From: Tissierellia bacterium
GTDB taxonomy: Bacteria > Bacillota > Clostridia > Tissierellales > Peptoniphilaceae
DNA: 49,568 bases
Reading direction: 5' to 3'
Assembly: GCA_030537875.1 (NCBI GenBank)
Contig: JAUNVC010000010.1
Coordinates: 1-49,568, forward strand
The notes beneath the pieces were generated by a model. The model was not told the DNA's origin. It was given only the letters and a program-made list of their open reading frames with translations, and searched no databases. The translations under genes were made by a program, and so were the position numbers. Shown piece by piece: positions 1 through 8,800 of this stretch; within the stretch, counting starts at the first letter, position 1; every line of letters begins with the position of its first letter.

Positions 1-195
1 ATTGTCTTTTTTTTTGGAATCCTCTTTTTCTTCCTTCTGCTTTTTCGGTTCTTTTTTGTCCGTTTCTTTTTTTGAGTCTGTGTCTTCAGATTGTGTTTCT
101 TCTTGGGATGTGTCGGTGGGGACTTTGGGTTTCGAGCAGCCTAGGGAGAATAGCAAGAGCAGGACCAAAGCCATGGATAGAATGTATTTTTTCAT
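1..195 (-). CDS. Putative lipoprotein, N-terminal part (cut by window edge)
   Basis: The minus strand gives 65 codons from an ATG with AAAGGAG seven bases upstream. The protein starts MKKYILSMALVLLLLFSLGC, a lipoprotein signal peptide with a LFSLGC lipobox, so the Cys at residue 20 would be lipidated and the protein held on the outer face of the membrane. The visible mature part is a very hydrophilic linker rich in Lys, Glu, Asp, Ser and Thr, as commonly found between the lipid anchor and a folded domain. The functional domain lies beyond the window, so substrate-binding, enzymatic or structural roles cannot be separated. The plus-strand reading frame over the same bases is an artefact of this Lys/Glu-rich stretch. 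Confidence 0.85.
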   Translation of the reverse strand, partial: MKKYILSMALVLLLLFSLGCSKPKVPTDTSQEETQSEDTDSKKETDKKEPKKQKEEKEDSKKKDN

Positions 196-351
196 AACCG
201 ATCTCCTTTCGTCCAAATAGATCTTATGTATATATACCCATCGGAGGGCGAATGGAAATGCCAATGGAAAAGAGAGTGTTGGAAAATTCCGTTACATATG
301 GCTCGTGAATGGGTAATGTATACATATTCAATATATAGGAAGTAGGTAGAG

Positions 352-1800
352 ATGAAAACCTTATCTTTTATAGCTTTAATTGCATATTTTGCCATTTTAA
401 TTGTCGCCGTCTTACGAGAAAAGAAAAACCATACGGTGGAGGATTTCTTCTTTGCGGGAAGGAGTCTACCTTTTTGGGCACTTTCCATCACCTTCATCGC
501 CTCTTGGTGGGGTGCAGGTTCAGCCCTATCCACGGCAGATCTTGCCTATGAGGACGGCATGGGGGCCTTTTGGTATTATGGAATGCCGGTTCTTGTGGCC
601 ACCTTCTTCATGTTCCTATTATCGCCATCCATTCGAAAGCTTCCTTTTTATACCCAAGGAGAGATGATGGAAGCCAGATATTCCAAGCTGGTGTCCAAGT
701 TTGTGGCCTTTTTTATTTTTTTATTTATGACCTTTTCTGCGGCCTCTCAAATGGTGGGTGTGGGAAATTTCTTTGGCCAATACTTGGATCTATCCTATGA
801 AGTGGCGGTCTTGGTTGGAACGGGCATCGTCATCCTCTATTCCATGTTCGGAGGATTTCGCGGTGTGGTTTTCACCGATGTGATTCAATTTATGCTCCTT
901 TTATTCTCTGCTCTCACCGTTTTTATCGTGGCATGGAAAATGGGAGGAGGCTGGGAAGGCATCCAAGAAGCATCTCTTATTATGAACAAAGAGAACTATG
1001 GGAACTTTTTTGTGGGTTGGAAGAAATACATTTCCTATGTGCTGACCTTTGCCATGGCTTGGACCATTCAGGCCAATGTATGGCAGAGGATTTCCGCCAC
1101 GCGAAATGTGAAGGATGCAAGGAAGATGACGGGGATGAGTTTTCTTTTGTATATTCCCCTCTATGCTATCGTGGTCTTGACCGGGATGGTGGCCCTTGCC
1201 ATGTATAGGGAGATGCCAAAGGGTGGTGTGATTCTCGCCATCGTAAAAGATCATCTCAGTCCCGCTTTGGCGGCGGTGGTCTTCGTGGGAATTTCGGCGG
1301 CCATCATGTCCACCATGGATTCGCTCATCAACACCGGGGCCATGACTCTCACCATGGATTTATTGGAACGAAAAGAAAGGGCGGCCCTTCGCATGTCTCG
1401 CATCTCCACCGCCGTGGTGAGCGCCATCGCACTGGTGGTGGCCATGCGGGTTCGGTCTATTTTGGATGTGACGTGGATTGCTTCTGATGTCATCACCACA
1501 GGAGTTTTTGTACCGCTTCTCATGGGATTTTTCTGGCGCAGAGGAAATACCACAGGCGCTCTTAGTTCCATGGTGACGGGATTTCTATTTACCGCCGTTC
1601 ATCTAGCGGTGAGCTTGGGCCTTCCCTTGGACCTGCCATGGGAACTTCACTCCACCACACAGATTTTGATGGGCATGGGACTATCGCTCTTAGCCTATGG
1701 TGTGGGGAGTCTATGCACCGCACCGGAATATGAAAAGGCCGATGCTTTTATGAAATTGGCCAAGGGAGAAGGAGGCACGAGATGGACAGACAAAAAATAA
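352..1800 (+). CDS. Sodium:solute symporter (SSS family)
   Basis: A 482-residue, very hydrophobic protein with about 12-13 membrane segments. The start resembles the SSS family (PutP/PanF-like): a first helix, a short basic loop, then a DFFFAGRSLPFW stretch matching the family's FxxGRSL-type motif, followed by a small-residue-rich helix (ASWWGAGSALS) where sodium ligands lie in this family. The second half has the Ala/Ser-rich AAIMSTMDSLINTGAMTLTMD region seen around the second sodium-site helix. Members import proline, pantothenate, sugars, carboxylates or other solutes with Na+; the substrate is not readable here. The last 19 bases overlap the next gene, so the two are probably co-transcribed and translationally coupled. 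The ribosome binding site before ATG 352 is weak (AGGTAG). Confidence 0.9.
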   Translation: MKTLSFIALIAYFAILIVAVLREKKNHTVEDFFFAGRSLPFWALSITFIASWWGAGSALSTADLAYEDGMGAFWYYGMPVLVATFFMFLLSPSIRKLPFYTQGEMMEARYSKLVSKFVAFFIFLFMTFSAASQMVGVGNFFGQYLDLSYEVAVLVGTGIVILYSMFGGFRGVVFTDVIQFMLLLFSALTVFIVAWKMGGGWEGIQEASLIMNKENYGNFFVGWKKYISYVLTFAMAWTIQANVWQRISATRNVKDARKMTGMSFLLYIPLYAIVVLTGMVALAMYREMPKGGVILAIVKDHLSPALAAVVFVGISAAIMSTMDSLINTGAMTLTMDLLERKERAALRMSRISTAVVSAIALVVAMRVRSILDVTWIASDVITTGVFVPLLMGFFWRRGNTTGALSSMVTGFLFTAVHLAVSLGLPLDLPWELHSTTQILMGMGLSLLAYGVGSLCTAPEYEKADAFMKLAKGEGGTRWTDKK

Positions 1801-2537
1801 AAGCCATAGAAATGAGGGAATTTTTACGGGATAGTATTCGCATGGAGACCAATTTTGAAGAGACGGACCAAAACAAGGGCATACCCCGTCCCACCATCCA
1901 AAAGCCCTTACGCGAAGGACAGGAAAAACTGACACTGCCAGAACCTTCGACGGATATTCTTTTGCAGACCGAACTCAAAGAAGTGCTTCTTGCTAGAAAA
2001 AGTGTCCGTTCCTATGGGAAAAAAACTCTCTCGATGAAAGAGCTTTCCTGGCTCCTCTTTGCCACCCAAGGGGTGAGAAGAAGGACGGAGCATCAAGTGT
2101 TTCGAACGGTGCCCTCAGCAGGGAATCGTCATCCCTTTGAGACCTATTTGGCCGTATTTCGGGTGGATGGATTGAAAGAAGCCATCTATCGGTATCTTCC
2201 CATGGACCATGCATTGGTACTTGAAAAAGAGGGGAAGGACCTGCAAGAAAAAATAACTCTGGCCGCCATGGGTCAGAGGATGGCCGGGAATGCGGCGGTC
2301 ACATTTTTGTGGTCTGTGATTCCCTATCGGACCGAATGGAGATATTCTCAAGTGTCGGCCAAGGTCATCGCCATGGACATTGGCCATGTTTGCCAGAATC
2401 TATACTTGGCCTGTGGCACCATTGGATGTGGCACCTGTGAGATAGGGGCCTACAACCAAAGAGTGGCAGATCAGCTCTTGGGACTGGATGGAGAAAATGA
2501 ATTTGTCATTGCCATGTCCCCCGTGGGTAAGATTTGA
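1782..2537 (+). CDS. SagB/ThcOx-type nitroreductase-family oxidoreductase
   Basis: A 251-residue protein of the nitroreductase fold, closest by eye to SagB/ThcOx dehydrogenases, which use FMN. Visible signatures are the family entry motif LLARKSVRSYGKK (about residues 68-80), the helix LSMKELSWLLFATQGV, and the SagB-like active-region motif TVPSAGNRHPFETY near residue 110. The C-terminal GxGTCEIGAYN segment also suits this family. Known relatives oxidise azolines in peptide natural products or act as general flavin reductases; no YcaO or precursor-peptide gene is nearby, so a bacteriocin pathway is not supported. AGGAGG sits just upstream of ATG 1782, inside the end of the symporter gene. A terminator follows immediately. 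The first 45 residues are a polar extension before the catalytic fold. Confidence 0.85.
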   Translation: MDRQKIKAIEMREFLRDSIRMETNFEETDQNKGIPRPTIQKPLREGQEKLTLPEPSTDILLQTELKEVLLARKSVRSYGKKTLSMKELSWLLFATQGVRRRTEHQVFRTVPSAGNRHPFETYLAVFRVDGLKEAIYRYLPMDHALVLEKEGKDLQEKITLAAMGQRMAGNAAVTFLWSVIPYRTEWRYSQVSAKVIAMDIGHVCQNLYLACGTIGCGTCEIGAYNQRVADQLLGLDGENEFVIAMSPVGKI

Positions 2538-2540
2538 TGA

Positions 2541-2564
2541 GACAGAGGATGCTCTGTCTTTTTT
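2541..2564 (+). terminator. Intrinsic terminator after the nitroreductase gene
   Basis: A 7-bp stem GACAGAG/CTCTGTC with a GATG loop (2541-2558) is followed by a run of T. It starts just after the TGA stop at 2535-2537 and closes the symporter-nitroreductase unit. Confidence 0.9.
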
Positions 2565-2643
2565 ATGGGGCAGGAACTTGATGATGGGATGGTTTTCCTT
2601 TTAAAGTTGGGTATTATGTAGATAAGATGAGATGGAGGGAAGC

Positions 2644-3864
2644 ATGAGAAAAATCGTTCTAGTATCTCTTACCGATAGATGGGATGATCGAGAGATTGAC
2701 GGCGCCTTTCGCCAAGATTTGGAAATCATAATGGATGGCTCAAATTCTATCTATTTTGTGGAATATGGAAGGAAAGATGGTCGCACCTCGACCCTCCGTG
2801 AAGAGAATCTGTCACTGGAGGAGAGGGTGATGACCGATATTTTTGATGCATGCGAGAAACTGGGAAATCCCACCATTGATCCAGGAGAGACGCATTGGGA
2901 GATCGCGTACCGTTGCCCCGGAGAGAAGGAAAGAGTCTGGGCCGGGAAGAATGGCAAAGGAAAAGAAATCAAGGCTTTTTTTCAGCTGCTTAGAAAATGC
3001 ATCCCCATTCCCCGCCTCTTTTTCATTGATGGTGATGAGATTCAAGACGCTCCATTGGAGGAAAGCTCTTTTCATGGTTTGGAGAGATCCAGAGTATATG
3101 AACAGCTCCTACAAGAAAAGGAAAGGCTACGAATAGAAGTTTCCATGCTCCTCATGGAAAGAGATGAACTGCGACATGTGGAATGCAAAGAATTGGAAAT
3201 GATCTATATGCTTTCTCTGGGAGATTTGGAATTTGCCATATATGATGCCTACTGTCAATATGAACGATTGAAGAGGAAATGTGGCCTCATTCAAATGGCG
3301 ATCAATCGAAAGAAGCAACCGGACTTGAAAGAGATTGAAAGAATATTGAAGGAAGAATTTCAAGCATACCAGAGGAAATTAGAAGACATTATCAACAAAA
3401 TCAACGAGGCCCATACATGGCACAAAAGTCCCAAGATGACGGATGCAGAGTACAAGGAACTGAAATCTCTCTACAGAAAAATCATGAAGACGCTCCATCC
3501 AGATGTCAATCCCGATGCCACGGAAGAAGATTTTGCCATTATGGAAAAGGCGAAAGCCGCCTACGAAGAGGGCGATCTTTATACGATGCGGCTATTGATG
3601 CTCATTGCCGATAAGAAGGAACCGGTGGAACAGCTGAATTCTATGGAAGCATTGACCCAAGAAATCGACCGATTGAAAAGCTATTTGGAGCGACTCCATA
3701 AAGAAATCCAGTATATCAAAAGCAAAGAACCCTACACCTACAAAGAATGGATTTTTGATGATGAGAAGGTGGAAGAAAAAAGAGAGAGTTTGAGAGCGGT
3801 GCTGGAGAAGTACGAAGAAGCTATTCAGGCCTATGAAATAAAAATAGAGGATTTACTCAAGTAA
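2644..3864 (+). CDS. J-domain coiled-coil protein
   Basis: A 406-residue soluble protein. I prefer ATG 2644 over an in-frame ATG at 2632 because GGAGGG lies a few bases before 2644 and nothing similar precedes 2632. The first 120 residues are a domain I do not recognise. Residues about 150-265 are highly charged and probably coiled coil. A J-like segment follows, with KSLYRKIMKTLHPDVNP carrying the HPD tripeptide (H285-P286-D287), the DnaK-stimulating motif, and then FAIMEKAKAAYEEGD as the third helix. The C-terminal 75 residues are again coiled coil. It is therefore a DnaJ-domain protein in the broad sense, not canonical DnaJ: no Gly/Phe region or zinc fingers. A HIRAN gene follows 15 bases later in the same unit. 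A role as co-chaperone or in DNA-repair complexes is inference. Confidence 0.75.
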   Translation: MRKIVLVSLTDRWDDREIDGAFRQDLEIIMDGSNSIYFVEYGRKDGRTSTLREENLSLEERVMTDIFDACEKLGNPTIDPGETHWEIAYRCPGEKERVWAGKNGKGKEIKAFFQLLRKCIPIPRLFFIDGDEIQDAPLEESSFHGLERSRVYEQLLQEKERLRIEVSMLLMERDELRHVECKELEMIYMLSLGDLEFAIYDAYCQYERLKRKCGLIQMAINRKKQPDLKEIERILKEEFQAYQRKLEDIINKINEAHTWHKSPKMTDAEYKELKSLYRKIMKTLHPDVNPDATEEDFAIMEKAKAAYEEGDLYTMRLLMLIADKKEPVEQLNSMEALTQEIDRLKSYLERLHKEIQYIKSKEPYTYKEWIFDDEKVEEKRESLRAVLEKYEEAIQAYEIKIEDLLK

Positions 3865-3879
3865 GAATCGAGGGTTCCT

Positions 3880-4278
3880 ATGTCAGATATTACAAAAAAA
3901 GAAGAACAAAGCTTTCTCAATCTATGGAAAGATCAAAACCATGAGATAGATCTTCCGAAGCCTTTTGAAAGGGAAATCTTTTTATTTGAAACCCATGTGG
4001 CCGGGACCACCCATATACCAGGAATAGAGGAACTTGAGCCCCATATCCATGAGGGAGATGCCTTTCGATTTTACCGAGAACCGGATAATCCCTATGACCC
4101 CATGGCCATCAAAATTGAAAATGAAGATGGGGTGAAGGTAGGCTATGTGCCAATGGTGGATAATGTGGTCTTTGCTCGATTGATGGACGCAGGAAAACTC
4201 CTGTTTGGGAAGGTCGTGGGGAAAGAAATCATCGACGGTTGGGTGAAGATTTATATTTCCGTATATTTAAAAGAATAG
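3880..4278 (+). CDS. Stand-alone HIRAN-domain protein
   Basis: A 132-residue protein whose residues about 35-130 look like a HIRAN domain: a FETHVAGTTH strand, the REPDNPYDPMAIKIE core with the conserved Asp-Asn-Pro-Asp-Pro-Ala/Met-Ile spacing, and a VGYVPMVDN turn. In HLTF/Rad5 the HIRAN domain binds exposed 3' DNA ends at stalled forks; in bacteria it also occurs alone or in defence and repair proteins. Here there is no fused helicase or nuclease, only a 35-residue polar N-terminal tail. It lies 15 bases downstream of the J-domain gene, with which it likely shares a transcript ending at the hairpin at 4287-4310. Confidence 0.85.
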   Translation: MSDITKKEEQSFLNLWKDQNHEIDLPKPFEREIFLFETHVAGTTHIPGIEELEPHIHEGDAFRFYREPDNPYDPMAIKIENEDGVKVGYVPMVDNVVFARLMDAGKLLFGKVVGKEIIDGWVKIYISVYLKE

Positions 4279-4286
4279 ACAAAAGA

Positions 4287-4310
4287 AAAAAGACACAATT
4301 GTGTCTTTTT
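4287..4310. terminator. Bidirectional intrinsic terminator
   Basis: A perfect 10-bp stem (AAAAAGACAC, AATT loop, GTGTCTTTTT) lies between two convergent genes. The T-run on one strand and the A-run on the other let it serve both the HIRAN gene and the methyltransferase gene. Confidence 0.92.
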
Positions 4311-4327
4311 GAGAGTTTGAAATGATT

Positions 4328-5140
4328 TTATTCGCCTATTTTATAAAGACAGACATGGGAACTCATGCGACGGATTTTGGGAATTTTTCCCATGAGATGC
4401 ATCCATTTTTTCTTTAGACCCATGCGATCGGCCAGGTTGATATCTCGGACCAAATGATAGCGGGGATCCAATCCTTCCACATCATGTCCATCTTCCACAC
4501 CCCAATGGAAGGGGGAAGCGTTGTTGGTGAGTTTGGCCATGAGTTTGGGATTGTTTAAAATTTGGGAAGACAATAGATCTGTGAGAACATAGGCTCCTGG
4601 GAAATTCTCCGCCAATAGGGCGAGGACTTTTTTCACCTCATCTTCTGTAAAAAATTGAAGAACACCTTCAAAGAGAATACAAACGGTTTTCCCATCCTTC
4701 TGAACCTTTTTGATCCAATCTTCACAGAATAGATCATCATAGAGAGAGGTGACTCTCTCGTGGGTGGGAATCAATTGATCCCGCAAGGTCATCACTGCTG
4801 GGCGGTCTAAATCGTACCATTCTATGGTTCCGTTATCCAATCGGAAAAAACGGGTATCCAACCCACATCCCAAATTGATACATATGGCCTCGGGATGCTC
4901 TTCAATAAAGGGGATGAGACACTCGTCAAAGGCTTTGGCACGGATGATGGTACCCATGACCGAACGGGGATTGGCCTCTTCTTTTATGAAGGGAGCGGCC
5001 TCATCATAGATCTTTTCTGCCATCCAATCCCGAAACAAAGGCTTTTTCCCCCGAGACTCCTTTGCTCGAGAGGCCAAGGTGATGAGCATGGTCTTTTCTA
5101 CTCCCTGTAGTGCACTGAGTGTATTCTGTAAAGCTTCCAT
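4328..5140 (-). CDS. Class I SAM methyltransferase, LCMT/TcmP-like
   Basis: A 270-residue protein resembling the leucine carboxyl methyltransferase / TcmP-type O-methyltransferase family. Visible elements are the arginine-rich entry (MGTIIRAKAFDECL), the SAM-binding strand-loop AICINLGCGLDTRFFRL (motif I, with the family's GCGLDTR), the acidic ribose-binding strand IEWYDLDRP, and VCILFEGVLQFFTEDEV for the later core strands. Such enzymes methylate carboxyl or hydroxyl groups on small molecules; the substrate is unknown. It is monocistronic, with its own promoter at 5173-5201 and AAGGAGG six bases before the ATG. Confidence 0.85.
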   Translation of the reverse strand: MEALQNTLSALQGVEKTMLITLASRAKESRGKKPLFRDWMAEKIYDEAAPFIKEEANPRSVMGTIIRAKAFDECLIPFIEEHPEAICINLGCGLDTRFFRLDNGTIEWYDLDRPAVMTLRDQLIPTHERVTSLYDDLFCEDWIKKVQKDGKTVCILFEGVLQFFTEDEVKKVLALLAENFPGAYVLTDLLSSQILNNPKLMAKLTNNASPFHWGVEDGHDVEGLDPRYHLVRDINLADRMGLKKKWMHLMGKIPKIRRMSSHVCLYKIGE

Positions 5141-5172
5141 AATTCCCTCCTTAATAAAAACTACCTATTTTT

Positions 5173-5201
5173 ATTAAACATCAAGAAAAAGAAGATGTCA
5201 A
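5173..5201 (-). promoter_or_regulatory. SigA-type promoter of the methyltransferase gene
   Basis: Read on the minus strand: TTGACA, 17 bases, TTTAAT, about 30 bases upstream of the ATG at 5140. Confidence 0.75.
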
Positions 5202-5278
5202 GGAATGTAGTCACAAAAGATAATCCAAGCTTTACTTGTATCCTTATGAAAAAGGGGTTGGTAAAGAAGACTTAAAAA

Positions 5279-5307
5279 TTGTCAGTGCACAAAAATTGGA
5301 TTATAAT
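5279..5307 (+). promoter_or_regulatory. SigA-type promoter of the small membrane protein gene
   Basis: TTGTCA (5279-5284), exactly 17 bases, TATAAT (5302-5307), then an AAGGAGG ribosome binding site. Confidence 0.8.
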
Positions 5308-5324
5308 AGAAAAAGGAGGTATCT

Positions 5325-5699
5325 ATGAACCATGAAATTGTAAAAGGAATGGAATTTTTGTATTTTCTCTTTCCCATTCTAAATCTTCTATACACAGTAG
5401 TTCTCATCGCTTCCTTTAGAAAAGGAAGGTTCCCCTTGACTTCTTGGGGAGAAGGGCGATTTCAGATGAATCGGCAAGATGTGAAAGACATGGACCAAGA
5501 GAGGAGAAAAAAGCTCCACGCATATCTATGGCTCGGAGGTCTCATGGGCGTCGTCGCTTCCTTTTTTGTGGGCTATGGCATGGTGGTCACCCTTCCCAAC
5601 ACCTATCTCTATTTGGCGGGATGTCTTCTATTGCAAGTGGGATTGATTCTTTATTTCTGGCACCGCCGCAGAGAAGATATGGGGAAATTAAATATATAG
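5325..5699 (+). CDS. Small membrane protein of unknown function
   Basis: A 124-residue protein with three predicted membrane segments: residues about 10-29, 68-88 and 92-111. A basic loop of about 35 residues separates the first two, and the C-terminus is positively charged (HRRREDMGK), which suggests a cytoplasmic tail. I recognise no family. It has a well-formed promoter at 5279-5307, an AAAGGAGG site before the ATG, and a strong terminator just after its stop, so it is a single-gene unit. It lies immediately left of the SLH-protease region. Confidence 0.75.
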   Translation: MNHEIVKGMEFLYFLFPILNLLYTVVLIASFRKGRFPLTSWGEGRFQMNRQDVKDMDQERRKKLHAYLWLGGLMGVVASFFVGYGMVVTLPNTYLYLAGCLLLQVGLILYFWHRRREDMGKLNI

Positions 5700-5703
5700 A
5701 TAG

Positions 5704-5742
5704 AGAAAGGACTGGGAACAGTCCTTTTTTTGGTGGAGACAG
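5704..5742 (+). repeat. 39-bp direct repeat, left copy (contains a terminator)
   Basis: This stretch is identical over 39 bases to 19831-19869. It contains a terminator (stem AAAGGACT/AGTCCTTT at 5706-5727, then seven T in all) and continues past it with GGTGGAGACAG, so identity extends beyond the hairpin. A shorter near-copy with one base change in the loop is at 11322-11349. The two full copies bracket both SLH-protease/regulator modules. Confidence 0.9.
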
Positions 5743-5778
5743 TGTCGACTTTCAGGAAACAAAACTGTCCGATACAGA

Positions 5779-5807
5779 TTGACATTATTCTTTCGATATA
5801 GTACTAT
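5779..5807 (+). promoter_or_regulatory. SigA-type promoter of SLH protease 1
   Basis: TTGACA (5779-5784), 17 bases, TACTAT (5802-5807), about 30 bases before the start codon at 5838. Confidence 0.85.
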
Positions 5808-5837
5808 AGGCTTAAGGAAATATATAAGGAGGATTCT

Positions 5838-8800
5838 ATGAAAAAATTTGTGGCATTTCTATTGAGTATTTTGATGGTGGCTGGTCAATTTGGTTGGTTT
5901 ACCGCGAAAGCAGAATCAAATGTAGACGACATTGTAAAAGAAATATCGGTGTATATTGACGTACAATATTTAACGAAGGAAGATCCAAAACCTTTTTTTC
6001 AAAGAAGAGACTATAAAAAGGTGCTGGATATTGGGAATAGAGGACTGGACGAAGCCGTTCATAGAATTGAATCTCTGCTGGGCAAAGTGAAGATTATAGA
6101 TCGAGAAGCTTTTTTGGATCCAGTACTGGTTTTGGAGCTTTCACTTGATCAACAAGAAGCATTACAAAATGAACCTTATGTAAGGGAGATGGATGAACGA
6201 ATTCACTTCTCTGCTCTTCGTTATCACAAGAGGATGGAGCGGATGAATTTTAGTGGAAAAATCATAGGATTGGATCGTCTGCCCGAGGGGATTGATGGAA
6301 GGGGACAGGTGGTTGCCGTTTTAGACAATTATTTCAATCCGGACCATGAAGTTTTTTATTTGTCTTCTGGAGTGAAGGGGAAGTTGGATCAAGAGGCCAT
6401 TGCAACTTTTTTGGAGAATAAATCTGTATACATCGAAGATAACGAACACCCCTATGGAAGACCAGCAAAAGCGGAAGAACTATATTACAATGAAAAAATA
6501 CCCTTTGCCGCGAGCACTTTAGAGAGAACTCTTAACTTAAATACGCAAGAAGATCCTAATCCTCATGGACAACATGTTGCTGGAACAGCGGCTGGAAATG
6601 TGGCCAATGTCAGGGGAGAACGCTGGCAGGGTGTGGCACCCAACGCCCAGCTAGTCTTGGCAGGTATTTTCCGTGGGGATGCAACCAATGATACGACGGT
6701 GCAAAAAGTGGTGGGTTGGGCCATCCAACTAGGTGCTGCATCTGTCAACTTAAGTATTGGCGAGTTGAAGGAAAGCACCTCTAGATACGATAAGTGGAAA
6801 AAGAAACTAGTGGAACAAATCAACATGGCGTTTCAGTCGGGGACCAATGTTTGTGTTGCAGCAGGAAACTTTGGAGAATACCAAGGTGATCTTTCTGTGG
6901 AACATCCAGACTATGGGACCATTTCTCACCCGGGAATTATTGAGAATGCCATCACAGTGGCTTCATTGGAAAATAATAGTTATACTGCAAACTATTTTAT
7001 AGTTTCTAGTGGAAGTGAAGAACAAAAATTTATTTATCTCAATGGGAATGAGTATGAATTTACTGAAGCAGTATATGACATTGTAGATTGTGGGCTTGGT
7101 CGAGAAGATGAGATGGAAAATCTTGATTTAGGTGGAAAGGTAGCTTTATTTAAACGGGGAGATTTATCGTTTAAAGAGAAGTTTGATAGAGCCCAAGAAA
7201 AAGGCGCCATCGGTATTCTTCTATATAACAATGCACCTGGAGAGCTTGTGATTGCGCCTGTGGATGGAATTACCATTCCCGTCGGCTGCATGCTGCAAGA
7301 AGATGGAGAGAGATTAAAAAAGCAGATGCCTATCCAAGGACAATTCAAGGCAGAGCCTGAAGTATTTCTCAACCCATTGTGGGGGCAAATGAGTCCATTT
7401 TCTGACTGGGGTCTGACTGCAGATGGGGTTATGAAACCAGATATTACAGCTCCAGGTGGACATATTTATTCTGCCGCCAATGGAAGAGATATGTATGGAG
7501 ATATGTCGGGAACGTCCATGGCAACGCCTCATGTTTCAGGAGCGGTGGCCGTGGTTCGGCAAGTAATCGATGATCCCACTGGAATCTTCAGAGATGTTTT
7601 ATTGGAAGAAAAAGCAGCACTTGTGAAAGCTCTTCTGATGAATGCTGCCATTCCTCACTTGGACCCCGCTGACAAGACCTTTACTTCTCCCAGAAAACAA
7701 GGTGCTGGTATACTGGATGTGGCTAAAGCAGCAGATTTAGATTATACGATTGTCCACAATAAGACAGGTCGCCCATCTGCATTTATTGGTGACATAGAAG
7801 AAGAAATAAATTTCACTGTTCGAATCACCAACTATGCAGACCATACGCAAAGATTACAACCATCCTTCAATGCAAATATTGAGAAGAAGGAAGGTGATTT
7901 TCTCACGCGAAAGACACAACCCCTCTTTTCCAAGAATTTGGATGTCATCGAGGTTGGGCCAAAAGAATCGGTTGAGTATGAAGTGAGAATTCCTTTAGAA
8001 AATCATGAGATATTGGAAGAGTATAGAAACGGAGCTTTTGTAGAAGGGTATTTGAGCTTTATAAATCAAGATGGAAAACAAGCCTCCTTCCCCTATGTGG
8101 CTTTTAAAGGGGAGTTTGGAGAACTACCCATTATGGAAAAACCCATTTATGAATTTGATTTTTCCAAGGAAAGACCCATGTATTGGACGCTGGGTGCTTA
8201 TAACAATGCTTGGCATAATTTTAGTACCCATATTGAGACGGAAGTTGACGGGGTCAAGAAAGTTCTCGGAATGATAAATTTTGATGAGATTGATGAAGCC
8301 AGGAAAAATGGAATAGATCCCGTTGAGCTTATTCCAAGATTTGCCCCAAAACTTGTTATTAGTCCCAACAGCGATGGAAAAGCCGATAGTGCTCAATTTT
8401 TCGGAGTCTACACTAGAAGTTCCAACACTCGCTTTTATTTGGAACTTCCAGATGGTACAAGGCAAGAGCAAATTGCCTATAAGGGTTTTCGATTTAAGAA
8501 CATCTCTCACAATCCGGATATGAATCCAAATGTAGGTATTAGCAAGCCATACGAAGTGTTGGGATACTATGATTATGGATACACACCATTTTTGAATCGT
8601 CCTGAAGGTCTATACAAGTTTATCATTGAGGGAACAGCTGTAAGTGCTGGATCAAAAGAAAAAACAGTGGAAATTCCATTCTATCTTGATCTTACACCTC
8701 CGACTTTGGAAGTCTTGGGATATTTGGAGCCTGGGAAAGTACTGGTAAAAGCAGAGGATAATGTACTTTTAAGAGATGCGTATGTGGTTAAAGATGGAGA

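Noticed and set aside
2115-2387. Several long minus-strand frames over real genes (for example here and at 11874-12347 or 31552-32157)
   Set aside because: Each is antisense to a gene with clear family motifs, lacks a ribosome binding site and has no recognisable protein pattern.
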